DNA of 64,000 bases from Corallococcus interemptor (GCF_003668875.1 NZ_RAWM01000029.1:18837-82836); one strand, 5' to 3'. Positions 8,545-18,174 are shown, counted from the first letter of the stretch. The notes: generated by a model from the letters alone, not told the origin. Numbers and translations: made by a program.

Positions 8545-10104
8545 ATGCATGCGCTCGTGTTCGCAGCCCTGCTCGTCCCCGCCGGGGTCCCCGGCGAGGC
8601 GACAGCATCTACCGGCTCCGGACCTTCCCTGCCGCTCGTCGCGCAGTCCACCGCGCCACCGCGGCGCGCTCCACCCGCGCCTCCGCCGCCCTCGCCTCCC
8701 GCCTCGGCGCCGAAAGCCCAGGCTCCGAATCCTCCCGCGCAGCGGCAGCCCGCGTCCCAGAACCCGGACGACGTTCCGGACGTGCCTCCGCCCTTCCAGG
8801 CGAACGTGTCGGATCCGCTGCTCACGCCCGCGCCCGCCGCGCCCCAGCAGATCCAATCCTGGAACGAAGCGCTCACGCTCCTGCGCCAGCGCTCCACCGA
8901 CCTCCAGGCCGTCCTGGGCCAGGTGGAGTTCGCCGCGGGCACGTGGCGCATCGCGCTCGCCAGCCTGCTGCCCGCCTTCGATGGCAACCTGTCCGTCCAG
9001 TACAACGTCCTCAACCCGAGCATCCCCGCGGTCGGCGGTGGCGCGGGCGGCGGCATCGGAGGTGGCGTGGGCGGCGCCGAGGGCTTCACGCCCACGGAGC
9101 TGCTGGGCATCGGCGTGCTCAACGCCAACGTGCCCGTCGTGAACCTGGCCGGCCTCTACGCCCTGGGCAGCGCCAAGGAGTCGCGGCGCACCGCCGCCCT
9201 GTCGCTCGCGGAGACGCGCCGGCAGCTCACTCGCGGGCTCGCGCAGGCACTGGTCTCCGTGTCCTCCAACGAGCGCCTGGCGGAGGTCAACCGCGTCAAC
9301 CTGCGCACCGCGCTGGAGCGCCTGGCCCTGGCGCAGCGCCGCTTCGAGCTGGGCGCAGGCACCCGCCTGGACGTCGTCCGCGTGGAGCAGGACGCCCAGG
9401 TGGCCCGCCGCAACGTCGTCACCGGCGATGAGAACCTGCGCCAGGCTCGCGAGGCGCTGGGCCTGGCCCTGGGCACCCCATCCGCCGTGGGCCTCAAGCC
9501 GGGCCTGGAGCTGACCACCCTGCTCCAGGGCGCGAAGGCCACCTGCCGCACGCTGGAGTCGGTGGAGAACCGCCCGGACATCGCCGCCGCGAAGTCGCGC
9601 CAGGTGGTGGCCGAGCGCGCCATCGGCGAGGTGTATCGCCAGTACGCGCCCACCCTGAACCTCACCAGCACCACCACCGCGCTCACCGTCAACCCGGGCT
9701 TCGCGGAGGTGCCCATCTGGAACGTCGGCGCAAGCCTCGTGCTGCCCTTCTGGGACGGCGGCGCGCGCGAGGGCCGCCTGCGCCAGGCCCGCGGACAACT
9801 GGAGCAGGCCCGCGCGGACACCACCGCTCGCGAGCGCAATGTCGTCATCGAGGTCACCCAGGCGAAGCGCGTCGTGCAGGTGACCCAGGCGACGCGCGAC
9901 CTGGCGGAGCGCGAGCGCGGACTCGCGGAAGAGAGTGACCGGCTCACCCGCCGCAGCTTCGAGGTGGGCACCGGAACGAGCCTCGAGCTGGTGCAGTCAG
10001 CCGGGGCCCTGCGGCAGGCCGAACTGGAGCTCGTCCTCCGGGACTTCCAGTTCCGCCAGGCCCAGGTGGATGCATTCCTGTCGGAGGCGGCATGCGATTG
10101 GTGA
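8545..10104 (+). CDS. TolC-family outer membrane efflux protein
   Basis: A 519-residue outer-membrane channel subunit, first gene of an RND efflux operon. After the leader (MHALVFAALLVPAG) there is a ~90-residue Pro/Ala-rich linker, then two OEP repeats of long helices (e.g. RLALAQRRFELGAGTRLDV and RGLAEESDRLTRRSFEVGTGT), each ending with the usual GxGTxLDV/SLEL motif. A Gly-rich insert lies near residues 160-180. The ATG at 8545 has GGGGAG upstream. The linker is unusually long for TolC proteins. The 3' end overlaps the adaptor gene by 13 bases, so coordinated expression is expected. Confidence 0.93.
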   Translation: MHALVFAALLVPAGVPGEATASTGSGPSLPLVAQSTAPPRRAPPAPPPPSPPASAPKAQAPNPPAQRQPASQNPDDVPDVPPPFQANVSDPLLTPAPAAPQQIQSWNEALTLLRQRSTDLQAVLGQVEFAAGTWRIALASLLPAFDGNLSVQYNVLNPSIPAVGGGAGGGIGGGVGGAEGFTPTELLGIGVLNANVPVVNLAGLYALGSAKESRRTAALSLAETRRQLTRGLAQALVSVSSNERLAEVNRVNLRTALERLALAQRRFELGAGTRLDVVRVEQDAQVARRNVVTGDENLRQAREALGLALGTPSAVGLKPGLELTTLLQGAKATCRTLESVENRPDIAAAKSRQVVAERAIGEVYRQYAPTLNLTSTTTALTVNPGFAEVPIWNVGASLVLPFWDGGAREGRLRQARGQLEQARADTTARERNVVIEVTQAKRVVQVTQATRDLAERERGLAEESDRLTRRSFEVGTGTSLELVQSAGALRQAELELVLRDFQFRQAQVDAFLSEAACDW

Positions 10105-11303
10105 GGGGCGGCTGGGGCGCGTGGGGACTCGTCCTCGCGCTGACGACAGGCGGATGCAGCGGTGGCAAGGAGCCCGGTCAGGCCTCGCCCGGAGGCGGCC
10201 CCCAGGGAGGCCAGCAGAGCCAGGGCGGCGGCAAGCCCATGCCCGTGCAGGTGATGGCGGTGAAGCCCGGCCCGGTGCGCGACACCCGCGAATACGTGGG
10301 CACCCTCATCTCCCGCAGCAGCATCACCGTCGTCCCGCAGGTCGCCGGCTACATCCAGAAGATTCCCGCCCGCCCCGGTCAGAAGGTGAAGGCGGGCCAG
10401 GTGCTGCTCGTCGTGGACCCCCGGCAGGAGCAGGCCTCCCTGCGCGCCACCCAGGCCCAGAAGGCCTCCGCGGTCGCCAACCGCGAGTTCGCGCGCCGGA
10501 CGCGCGAGCGCAGCGCGCAGCTCCTCAAGGAGGGGCTCGTCAGCCGCCAGGACTACGAACAGGCCGTGGCCCAGGCGGCGCAAGCGGAGGCCCAGGCCCA
10601 GCAGGCGGAGGCGCAGATCCAAAACCAGCAGGTGCAGCTGGGCTTCTTCAACGTGAGCGCCCCCTTCGACGGCGTCGTGGGCGACATCCCCGTGAAGCTG
10701 GGTGACTACGTGACGCCGCAGACCGCGCTCACCATCCTGGACCAGAGCCGCGCCCTGGAGCTGTCCGTGCAGGTGCCGGTGGACCAGGCCGCGCGGGTGA
10801 AGGTGGGCCAGACGCCGCTGGAGATCCTCGACGAGGACGGCGAGCCCATTGTCCGCGCCCCCGCCTTCTTCGTGGCCCCCACGCCCAACCCGAACACGCA
10901 GCTGGTGGAGGTGCAGGCCGCCTTCGACAACACCGTGGGTCTGCGCGCCGGACAGCTGGTGCGCGCGCAGCTGGTCTACGACGTGCGCGACGCCTTGAAG
11001 ATGCCCACCACCGCGGTGACCCGGCAGGGCAGCCAGTCCTTCGCCCTGGTGGTGGGCGAAGGCGACGCCGGCACCGTGGTGAAGCGCCAGCCCGTGACGC
11101 TGGGGCTGGTGGAGGGCAACGACTACGAGGTGCTCAAGGGCCTGGACGCGGGCACCCAGGTCATCATCAGCGGGGTGCAGCAGCTGCGCGACGGCATGCC
11201 CATCCAGCCGAAGCCCGCGCAGCAGGCGCGGGGCCAGACGGAGGGCATGCCCCTGCCGCCCGCGCGACAGGGCATGGGCGGCGGCTCGGACGCGGGTCAG
11301 TAG
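10092..11303 (+). CDS. RND efflux periplasmic adaptor (membrane fusion protein)
   Basis: A 403-residue lipoprotein (leader ending TTGGC, Cys about 22) that links the inner-membrane pump to TolC. It shows the split lipoyl/biotinyl-like halves (PARPGQKVKAGQVLLVVDP and later VSAPFDGVVGDIPVKLGDYV), a coiled-coil hairpin between them (about residues 115-185, rich in AQAAQAEAQAQQAEAQ), and beta-barrel and membrane-proximal domains. This is the AcrA/MexA organisation. A Gly/Gln-rich linker follows the lipid anchor. It overlaps tolC and ends nine bases before the pump gene. Confidence 0.94.
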   Translation: MRLVRGGWGAWGLVLALTTGGCSGGKEPGQASPGGGPQGGQQSQGGGKPMPVQVMAVKPGPVRDTREYVGTLISRSSITVVPQVAGYIQKIPARPGQKVKAGQVLLVVDPRQEQASLRATQAQKASAVANREFARRTRERSAQLLKEGLVSRQDYEQAVAQAAQAEAQAQQAEAQIQNQQVQLGFFNVSAPFDGVVGDIPVKLGDYVTPQTALTILDQSRALELSVQVPVDQAARVKVGQTPLEILDEDGEPIVRAPAFFVAPTPNPNTQLVEVQAAFDNTVGLRAGQLVRAQLVYDVRDALKMPTTAVTRQGSQSFALVVGEGDAGTVVKRQPVTLGLVEGNDYEVLKGLDAGTQVIISGVQQLRDGMPIQPKPAQQARGQTEGMPLPPARQGMGGGSDAGQ

Positions 11304-11312
11304 GGGGCTGCC

Positions 11313-14300
11313 ATGTTCACCGACTTCTTCATCAAGCGCCCCGTCTTCTCCAGCGTGCTGTCCATCCTCATCACGCTGGTGGGCGCCATCTCCATTCCCA
11401 GCCTCCCCATCGAGCAGTACCCGGAGCTGGCGCTGCCGCAGGTTCAAATCACGGCGACGTACACGGGCGCGTCCGCGGAGACGGTGGAGAGCGCCGTCAC
11501 CACCGTGCTGGAGCGCCAGCTCAACGGCATGGAGGGCATGCGCTACATGTCCTCCACCAGCACCAACGACGGCCAGAGCACCATCACCGCGACGTTCGAC
11601 CCGTCGCGCGACGTGGACCTGGCCGCGGTGGACGTGCAGAACCGCGTGGCCACCGCCACACCCCAGCTGCCCTCGCAGGTGAACGCGCTGGGCGTCACCG
11701 TGCGCAAGGCGCAGACGCAGCTGCTGGTCTCCTTTGGCGTCTATGACAAGGAGAAGCGCTACGACACGGAGTTCATCAGCAACTACGCGGACGTCTACAT
11801 CCGCGACGCGCTGTTGCGCGTGAAGGGCGTGGGCGACGTGCGCATCTTCGGCGAGCGCCGCTTCGCCATGCGCCTGTGGCTGGACCCCACGGAGCTGGCC
11901 CGCCGCAACCTCACCGCGCAGGACGTGCTCAACGCGCTCCAGGAGCAGAACGTCCAGGTGGGCGCGGGCAAGGTGGGCCAGGCACCGTCCTCCAAGGAGC
12001 AGGCGTACCAGCTGTCCCTCCAGGTGAAGGGCCAGCTGACGTCGCCGGAGGAGTTTGGCGCCATCGTCATCCAGCGCGGACAGGACGGCGCGCTGGTGCG
12101 CATCCGCGACGTGGGCGACGTGAAGCTGGGCGCGGAGAACTACCAGCAGCTGCTCCGCTTCAACGGCCAGGACGCGGTGGGCCTGGGCATCACGCAGCTG
12201 CCCGGCTCCAACGCGCTGGAGGTGCGCGAGGGCGTGGAGGCGGAGCTCACGCGGCTGTCCGCCAGCTTCCCGCCGGGCCTCACCTATCAGGTGGCGTTCG
12301 ACACCACGGCCGCGGTGAGCGCCTCCATTGAAGAAGTGCTCAAGGCGCTGGGCGAGGCCATCCTCCTGGTGGTCCTGGTCATCTTCATCTTCCTGCACGG
12401 CTGGCGCAGCGTGCTGGTGGCGGTGACGACGCTGCCGGTGTCACTGGTCGGCACGTTCATGTTCGTCAACGCGTTCGGGTTCTCTCTCAACACGCTGACG
12501 CTCTTCGGCCTCACGCTGGCCACGGGCCTGGTGGTGGATGACGCCATCGTGGTCATCGAGAACGTGGAGCGCGTCATCGAGCACGAGAAGGTGGACGCGA
12601 AGGAGGCCACGCACCGGGGCATGCAGCAGGTGGCCGGCGTGGTGGTGGCCACCGCGCTGGTGCTGTCCGCGGTGTTCATCCCGGTGTCCTTCTTCCCCGG
12701 CACCACGGGCGCCATCTACCGCCAGTTCGCGCTCACCATCGCGTTCTCCATCAGCCTCTCCGCGCTCGTCGCGCTCACCCTGTCCCCCGCGCTGTGCGCG
12801 CGCCTCTTGCGCCCCAACGAGGGCCAGAAGTTCGTCCTGGCGCGCAAGTTCGACGAGGGGCTGGACGCGCTCCGGCGCGGCTACGGGAAGCTCTTGCGCC
12901 TGATGCTGGGCAAGCTGCGCTGGGTGGTGGTGGGCATCTTCGCGGTGTTCCTCGTGGCCACGGGCCTGCTCTACCGGTCCACGCCCACGGGCTTCATCCC
13001 GGACGAGGACCAGGGCTACGTCATCATCGCGGTGCAGGGCCCGGAGGGCACGTCGCTGGAGTACACGCGCAACGTCCTCATCCAGGTGGAGGACATCATC
13101 AAGCAGCAGGAGGAGGTGACGCAGATCTTCACCGTGGGCGGCTTCTCGCTGCTGGGCACGGGCGCCAACTACGGCTCGCTCTTCATCAACCTGAAGCCCT
13201 GGGAGGAGCGCACGACGAAGGAGTCCAGCGTCGCGGGCATCATCGAGCGCCTGCGTCCCCAGCTGTCCCAGGTGGGCGGCGCGCGCGTGCTGCCCCTGCA
13301 ACCGCCCGCCATCCGCGGCGTGGGCAGCGTGGGCGGCTTCGAGTTCGTGCTCGAAGACCAGCAGGGCGGCCGCACGCTGGATGAGCTGGCGCAGGCCACC
13401 CAGGCGCTGGTGGGCCGTGCGAGCGCGGAGCAGCAGCTGCGCGGCGTGTTCTCCGCGTTCACCGCGGGCTCGCCGCAGCTCAACATCGACGTGGACCGGG
13501 AGAAGGCCAAGGCGCTGGGCGTGCCGCTGTCCTCGCTGTTCTCCACGCTCCAGGTGTACCTGGGCAGCCAGTACGTGAACGACTTCACCTTCTCCAACCG
13601 CGTCTACCGCGTGTTCGTGCAGGCCGCGACGCCCTTCCGCGACAACCCGAAGGACATCGGCAGCCTGTACGTGCGCTCGGACACCGGGGCCATGGTGCCG
13701 CTGGAGTCGCTGGTGAAGGTGACGCCGATGACGACGGCGCCCAACATCACGCACTACAACCTCTTCCGCTCCGCGAACATCAACGGCCAGGGCGCGCCCG
13801 GCGTCTCCACCGGCCAGGCGCTCAACGCGATGGAGGCTGTGGCGAAGCAGGCCCTGCCGCCGGGCTTCACCTTCGAGTGGACGGGCCTGTCCCAGGAGCA
13901 GAAGAGCGCGGGCAACACCGTGCTCGTCATCTTCGCGCTGGGCATCGTGTTCGTGTTCCTGGTGCTGGCCGCGCAGTACGAGAGCTTCGCCCTGCCCTTC
14001 GTCGTCATGCTCGCCGTGCCCGTCGCGATGATGGGCGCGCTCCTGTTGCAGAACCTGCGCGGGCTGGTGAACGACGTGTTCTGCCAGGTGGGCCTGGTGA
14101 TGCTGGTGGGCCTCGCGTCGAAGAACGCCATCCTCATCGTGGAGTTCGGCGAGCAGCTGCGCGCGCAGGGTCAGGGCGTGGTGGAGTCCGCCATCAACGC
14201 GGCGGAGACGCGGCTGCGCCCCATCCTGATGACGTCCTTCGCGTTCCTCTTCGGCGTGGTGCCGCTGATGCTGGCCACCGGCGCGGGCGCCTCCGCGCGC

Positions 14301-14513
14301 AAGTCTCTGGGCACGGCCGTCTTCGGCGGGATGCTCTTCTCCACCTTCGTGAACCTCATCTTCATCCCGGTGCTCTACGCGCTGGTGGAGGGGGCGCGTA
14401 CGAAGATCCTGAAACACCGCAAGCACGGCAATCCGCAGAGCGGGCCGCCGCACAATCCGCCGCCGCCGTCCATCCCTCCGGAGGGGGAGCCGCCGCGACC
14501 CCAGCCGGCGTAG
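11313..14513 (+). CDS. HAE1-family RND multidrug efflux permease
   Basis: A 1066-residue inner-membrane proton-driven pump of the AcrB/MexB type. The N-terminus is the family signature MFTDFFIKRPVFSSVLSI. The transmembrane motif GLVVDDAIVVIENVE carries the paired Asp residues of TM4 used in proton relay, and twelve TM segments with two large periplasmic loops are visible, including LPLQPPAIRG in the pore region. It ends with a Pro-rich cytoplasmic tail. Substrates are presumably hydrophobic compounds. It is the third gene of the operon; no adjacent regulator was recognised. The lipid operon starts 87 bp downstream in the same direction, and read-through is possible. Confidence 0.96.
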   Translation: MFTDFFIKRPVFSSVLSILITLVGAISIPSLPIEQYPELALPQVQITATYTGASAETVESAVTTVLERQLNGMEGMRYMSSTSTNDGQSTITATFDPSRDVDLAAVDVQNRVATATPQLPSQVNALGVTVRKAQTQLLVSFGVYDKEKRYDTEFISNYADVYIRDALLRVKGVGDVRIFGERRFAMRLWLDPTELARRNLTAQDVLNALQEQNVQVGAGKVGQAPSSKEQAYQLSLQVKGQLTSPEEFGAIVIQRGQDGALVRIRDVGDVKLGAENYQQLLRFNGQDAVGLGITQLPGSNALEVREGVEAELTRLSASFPPGLTYQVAFDTTAAVSASIEEVLKALGEAILLVVLVIFIFLHGWRSVLVAVTTLPVSLVGTFMFVNAFGFSLNTLTLFGLTLATGLVVDDAIVVIENVERVIEHEKVDAKEATHRGMQQVAGVVVATALVLSAVFIPVSFFPGTTGAIYRQFALTIAFSISLSALVALTLSPALCARLLRPNEGQKFVLARKFDEGLDALRRGYGKLLRLMLGKLRWVVVGIFAVFLVATGLLYRSTPTGFIPDEDQGYVIIAVQGPEGTSLEYTRNVLIQVEDIIKQQEEVTQIFTVGGFSLLGTGANYGSLFINLKPWEERTTKESSVAGIIERLRPQLSQVGGARVLPLQPPAIRGVGSVGGFEFVLEDQQGGRTLDELAQATQALVGRASAEQQLRGVFSAFTAGSPQLNIDVDREKAKALGVPLSSLFSTLQVYLGSQYVNDFTFSNRVYRVFVQAATPFRDNPKDIGSLYVRSDTGAMVPLESLVKVTPMTTAPNITHYNLFRSANINGQGAPGVSTGQALNAMEAVAKQALPPGFTFEWTGLSQEQKSAGNTVLVIFALGIVFVFLVLAAQYESFALPFVVMLAVPVAMMGALLLQNLRGLVNDVFCQVGLVMLVGLASKNAILIVEFGEQLRAQGQGVVESAINAAETRLRPILMTSFAFLFGVVPLMLATGAGASARKSLGTAVFGGMLFSTFVNLIFIPVLYALVEGARTKILKHRKHGNPQSGPPHNPPPPSIPPEGEPPRPQPA

Positions 14514-14600
14514 CGACGCATCGCGCAGGACCCGCACGGCGGGCAGGCACTCCGGCGCGCTATCCGGCGCTGGAGCGTCCTGATTATCCTTGGGCGACGC

Positions 14601-16466
14601 ATGGCTTCTCCCCTGACTGTCGATGAGCGGCGTCGGTGGCTGTACTCGTTGAAGCAATCGCCCGCGCTGCGCCACACGCGCGCGTCCGTCCTGCTGCGGC
14701 TGCTGGAGAGGGCCCGGCCGGTGGAGCCCCAGCCGGGCGAGGGCATCTGCCGTGAAGGCGAGCCGGTGGACGGTGTCCATCTTCTGCGCTCGGGCGAGTG
14801 GCGGGTGACGACGGGAGGGACGGTGCTCCTGCACCTGCGCCCGGGCATGTCGCTGGGCGTGGAGGCGCTCGCGCGCGGCACGTGGCCCGTCACGGTGACG
14901 GCGGAGTCCGCGTCGCATGCGCTCTTTCTTCCGCGCGCGGAGCTGGAGGCGGTGGCGGCGGTGCCCCGGCCCGGAGGCTTTGCCGGTGGCTCTGGAGGTG
15001 GCGTGGCGTCGCGCGCGGACGTGGTGACGTTCCGCGCGCGGGGGTTGGAGCTGCCGCCCGCGACGCTGTCCCTGATGGTGGAGCTGGTGGCGAAGGTGAT
15101 GGTCCATGACTTCGGGGACCGGGTGCTGCTGGTGCGCGCGGGGACGAAGCGCTCGGAGGGCGCGGTGCGCGGCGCGGATGGGGTGTTCCGCCGAACGGTG
15201 GTTCCGCACGCGCCGGTGCTGGCCGAGGGGGAGGACTTCGACTGCGTGCTGCTGGACGGCGTGCCGGCGCCGGAGGGCCTGACGCCGCGCGAGGTGTGGC
15301 TGGTGCCCCCGGGAGGCGAGTCGGACGCCGTGGGGACGCCGGGCGCGCAGGTGCTGCCCACGGTGTTGCTGTCGCCGTGGCGGCCGCAGGGCAGCCCGAC
15401 GTTGCTGGGGCGCTCGCTGCCGGACGAGGACGGCTGGGATGAGGACGTGCCTCCGCCCGGGTGCCGGCTGCGGCTGGACTGGGGGCGGTGGGTGGTGCGG
15501 CCAGGGGACGCGCGGCCGCTGGCGGCGCTGGGGTTGGACGCGGGGACGCGGGACGCGCTGTCCCGGTGGGCGCGCGCCATCACGGGCCGGCGCGTGGGGC
15601 TGGCGCTCAGCGGCGGCGGCGTGTGGGGCTTCTACCACGTGCACCTGTTGCGCAGGCTGGCCGCGCTGGACGTGCCGGTGGATCTGCTCAGCAGCGCCAG
15701 CATGGGCTCGCTGGTGGGCGCGTACTACTGCGGCACCGCGCGTGACGGGCGTGAGGGACTGGATGGCTTGAGAAGGCTCCAGCACCGGGCGCGGGGCGGG
15801 CACCTGTCCGCGGCGGCGCTGTCGTCGGTCGTGACGACGCAGGCCATGGAGTGGCTGGTGCGCGGCGATCTGGGAGACCTGGCGCTGGAGGAGCTGCCCG
15901 TGGGCTTCCTGCCGGTGACGACGGACCTGACCACCGGCCGCTGCGTGGTGCTGGAGAAGGGCCCGCTGGCGCTGGCGGTGCGCGCGAGTGGTTCAGCGCC
16001 AGGAGTCTGGGCGCCCACGCTCCAGCCACCCGCGCGCTACGTGGATGGGGCCTTCACCAGCATGGTGCCGGTGGACGTGTTGCTGCACTCGGGGGCGGAC
16101 CTGATCTTCTCCAGCAACATCTTCCCCGCGGGCCATCACCACGCGGCGAGGCCGCTGTTGCCTGGAGCGGTGGGGCTGTTCCTCTCCGCGCTCAACCCGG
16201 TGGCGAGGGCGAAGGATCTCCTGGCCAGTGGCGTGCTGCTCCTGCACCGCAACGGAGACCTGGAGTCCGCGCGAGGCGACCTGAGATACGACGTGGGCAC
16301 GCGCGATCAACCGCTGCTCGGATCCATGCGCTTCACGCACGTGGACGAGGTCCTGGACGAAGCCGCGCGCGACATGGGCCTGGAGCAGAAGCTGCTGGAG
16401 CTCAAGCAGGCCTGGGAAGCCCTGCGCACGCGAGGAAGCACGGCCGGCGGAAGGAGGGCCGCGTGA
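14601..16466 (+). CDS. Cyclic-nucleotide-binding patatin-like phospholipase (NTE-like)
   Basis: A 621-residue protein. Residues ~20-125 form a cNMP-binding-type beta-roll (GEGICREGEPVDGVHLLRSG, then LRPGMSLGVEAL). A middle segment of ~200 residues is unassigned, and a patatin domain runs from ~330. The patatin oxyanion motif SGGGVWG lies near 337-342, the nucleophile is Ser367 in SASMG and the dyad Asp482 is in VDGA. The usual GxSxG elbow has Ser instead of the first Gly. The arrangement mirrors bacterial neuropathy-target-esterase homologues, which hydrolyse (lyso)phospholipids. The stop overlaps the next start as GTGA, so it is coupled to a KAS III-like gene. Confidence 0.88.
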   Translation: MASPLTVDERRRWLYSLKQSPALRHTRASVLLRLLERARPVEPQPGEGICREGEPVDGVHLLRSGEWRVTTGGTVLLHLRPGMSLGVEALARGTWPVTVTAESASHALFLPRAELEAVAAVPRPGGFAGGSGGGVASRADVVTFRARGLELPPATLSLMVELVAKVMVHDFGDRVLLVRAGTKRSEGAVRGADGVFRRTVVPHAPVLAEGEDFDCVLLDGVPAPEGLTPREVWLVPPGGESDAVGTPGAQVLPTVLLSPWRPQGSPTLLGRSLPDEDGWDEDVPPPGCRLRLDWGRWVVRPGDARPLAALGLDAGTRDALSRWARAITGRRVGLALSGGGVWGFYHVHLLRRLAALDVPVDLLSSASMGSLVGAYYCGTARDGREGLDGLRRLQHRARGGHLSAAALSSVVTTQAMEWLVRGDLGDLALEELPVGFLPVTTDLTTGRCVVLEKGPLALAVRASGSAPGVWAPTLQPPARYVDGAFTSMVPVDVLLHSGADLIFSSNIFPAGHHHAARPLLPGAVGLFLSALNPVARAKDLLASGVLLLHRNGDLESARGDLRYDVGTRDQPLLGSMRFTHVDEVLDEAARDMGLEQKLLELKQAWEALRTRGSTAGGRRAA

Positions 16467-17431
16467 TTCCGGTCCGGATTCTCGGCACCGCGAGCGTGCT
16501 GCCCGGTCCGCCGGTGACGACCGCGGAGGTCTGCGCGCGCGTGGGCCGGGACGCGGCGGAGGTGGAGCGCAAGACGGGCATTCGCACGCGGCACTTCGCT
16601 CCGGAGGGGATGCGCGCGGCGGACCTGGGCGCTCAGGTGCTGCGAGGCGCACTGGAGGCAGCAGGGCTCCCGGCGACGGCGCTCAAGCGGATCCTCTTCG
16701 TGTCGTCCATGGGCGGGGACGTCATCACTCCGGCCAATGGCAGCCGGGTGGCGGCGGCGCTGGGGCTGTCCGGGACGTGCGATGCGATGGACGTGGGCAA
16801 CGCGTGCATGGGCTTCCTGAGCGCATTTGACCTGGCGGCGCGCTCTGTCGCGACAGGCCTGGGGCCGGTGGGCGTGGTGTCCGTGGAGCTCCTGTCGCGC
16901 ACCACGCGGCCGGAGGATCCACGTCCCTACCTGGTGCTGGGCGACGCGGCTGCGGCCGTCGTGCTGGGCGAGGCTCGGCCCGGCGAGGGCGTGCTGGGCG
17001 TGGCGTTCGGCAACGACGGCACGCTGCCGCCGGACGTCGTGCTGGAGAACCCGCACCAGACGGGCCAGCGCGAAGGCATGCGCTTCCTCACCGCGTCGCG
17101 AGACATGACCCGCGTGGCACTGGGAGCACTCACGCGCGCGGCCTCGGCGGTGCTCCAGGGCGCGGGGCTGACGGTGGCGGACGTGGAGTGGGTGCTCACG
17201 CACCAGCCGAACGGGAGCATGTTCGCGGCCATCCTCCAGGCGCTGGAGGTGCCGGAGGAGAAGAGCGTCACGGTCGTGGACACCGTGGGCAGCGTGGGCT
17301 CCGCGTCGCTGGGCGTGGGGCTGGACCGGCTGTGGCGCACGCGGCCGGTGAAGCCCGGGGACCGGGTGTTGCTGGTGGGCGTGGGCGCCGGCGTGGCGCA
17401 CGGCGCGGTGCTGTACCGGGTGGGCGGGTGA
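16463..17431 (+). CDS. 3-oxoacyl-ACP synthase III-like condensing enzyme
   Basis: A 322-residue thiolase-fold protein of the FabH family. The nucleophile is Cys115 in DVGNACMGF, and the His is in HQPN (247-250). The third catalytic position, normally Asn in GNTxAAS, is Ser277 in GSVGSAS. This departure suggests altered decarboxylation chemistry, as in acyltransferase-like KAS III homologues, rather than a housekeeping FabH. The start is GTG at 16463, four bases inside the lipase stop; the gene itself ends in a GTGA overlap with the acyltransferase. The three genes are evidently co-translated, and acyl chains from the lipase or CoA pool are plausible substrates. Confidence 0.9.
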   Translation: MIPVRILGTASVLPGPPVTTAEVCARVGRDAAEVERKTGIRTRHFAPEGMRAADLGAQVLRGALEAAGLPATALKRILFVSSMGGDVITPANGSRVAAALGLSGTCDAMDVGNACMGFLSAFDLAARSVATGLGPVGVVSVELLSRTTRPEDPRPYLVLGDAAAAVVLGEARPGEGVLGVAFGNDGTLPPDVVLENPHQTGQREGMRFLTASRDMTRVALGALTRAASAVLQGAGLTVADVEWVLTHQPNGSMFAAILQALEVPEEKSVTVVDTVGSVGSASLGVGLDRLWRTRPVKPGDRVLLVGVGAGVAHGAVLYRVGG

Positions 17432-18171
17432 ACTCAGCGACAGCGGTGGCGGCGAGGGCCGCGTGGCTGACGACGTTCCGCCTGCTCCAGCGCTACCACC
17501 GCTACGAAGTCGTGAACCTGGAGCCGCTGCTGAAGCCCGGCGCGAAGCTGCTGGTGGGCTACCACGGGCGCCCCCTGGCGGTGGACCTGTGCATGCTGAC
17601 GGTGACGCTGCACGACCGGCTGGGCTACCTCCCCCACGGCATCGCGCACGGCGCGTTCGACCGCATCCCCGGCATGCGGCAGGTGGCGGACGGGCTGGGC
17701 TTCGTCACCGGCGACGGGCCGCTATTGGCCGAAGCAGTAGCGAAAGGCGAGCACGTGCTGGTGCAGCCCGGAGGTACACGCGAGGGCTGCCGGGACTTCC
17801 GTCACCGCTACCGCGTGGACTGGGGAGAGCGCCTGGGCTACCTGCGGCTGGCCGTGCGCTACGGGCTGCCCATCGTCCCCATCGCGGGCCACGGCATGGA
17901 CGACGCCTACGTGGGCCTGAACGACGGCTACGCGTGGGGCAAGCGCGTGGGGATGCCCGGAAGACTGCCACTGTGGCTGGGCGTGGGCGCCACGGGCCTG
18001 TGGCCGCTGTCCCTCCCCTTCCCGGTGAAGATGACCCAATGGGTAGGAGAACCGCTGACGACCCACCTGGCCCCGGGCTTCGACGCGGCGGACCGGGAGG
18101 CCCTGCTCACGGTGCACCGCGACGTGACGCGCGCGGTGCAGGGACTGCTGGACGCGGCGCGGCCGTCCTGA
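17428..18171 (+). CDS. MGAT/DGAT-like lysophospholipid acyltransferase family protein
   Basis: A 247-residue acyltransferase. The motif YHGRPLAVD gives the catalytic His with a downstream Asp, and VQPGGTREG matches the PGGxxE block of the LPLAT group that includes mono- and diacylglycerol acyltransferases. A later GLPIVPIAGHG stretch is also typical. It would transfer an acyl chain to glycerol, a lysolipid or another alcohol at the membrane. The GTG start at 17428 overlaps the previous stop by four bases. It is the last gene of the lipid operon; its stop lies three bases from the convergent PIN gene. Confidence 0.87.
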   Translation: MNSATAVAARAAWLTTFRLLQRYHRYEVVNLEPLLKPGAKLLVGYHGRPLAVDLCMLTVTLHDRLGYLPHGIAHGAFDRIPGMRQVADGLGFVTGDGPLLAEAVAKGEHVLVQPGGTREGCRDFRHRYRVDWGERLGYLRLAVRYGLPIVPIAGHGMDDAYVGLNDGYAWGKRVGMPGRLPLWLGVGATGLWPLSLPFPVKMTQWVGEPLTTHLAPGFDAADREALLTVHRDVTRAVQGLLDAARPS

Positions 18172-18174
18172 GCA

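Noticed and set aside
9156..12398. A 1080-codon open frame opposite the efflux operon
   Set aside because: Its translation is low-complexity Gln/His/Leu/Arg, with no ribosome-binding site or family, while the other strand encodes TolC, adaptor and RND pump.
12441..15803. A 1120-codon open frame opposite the RND pump and patatin genes
   Set aside because: Same shadow effect; it crosses two unrelated genes.
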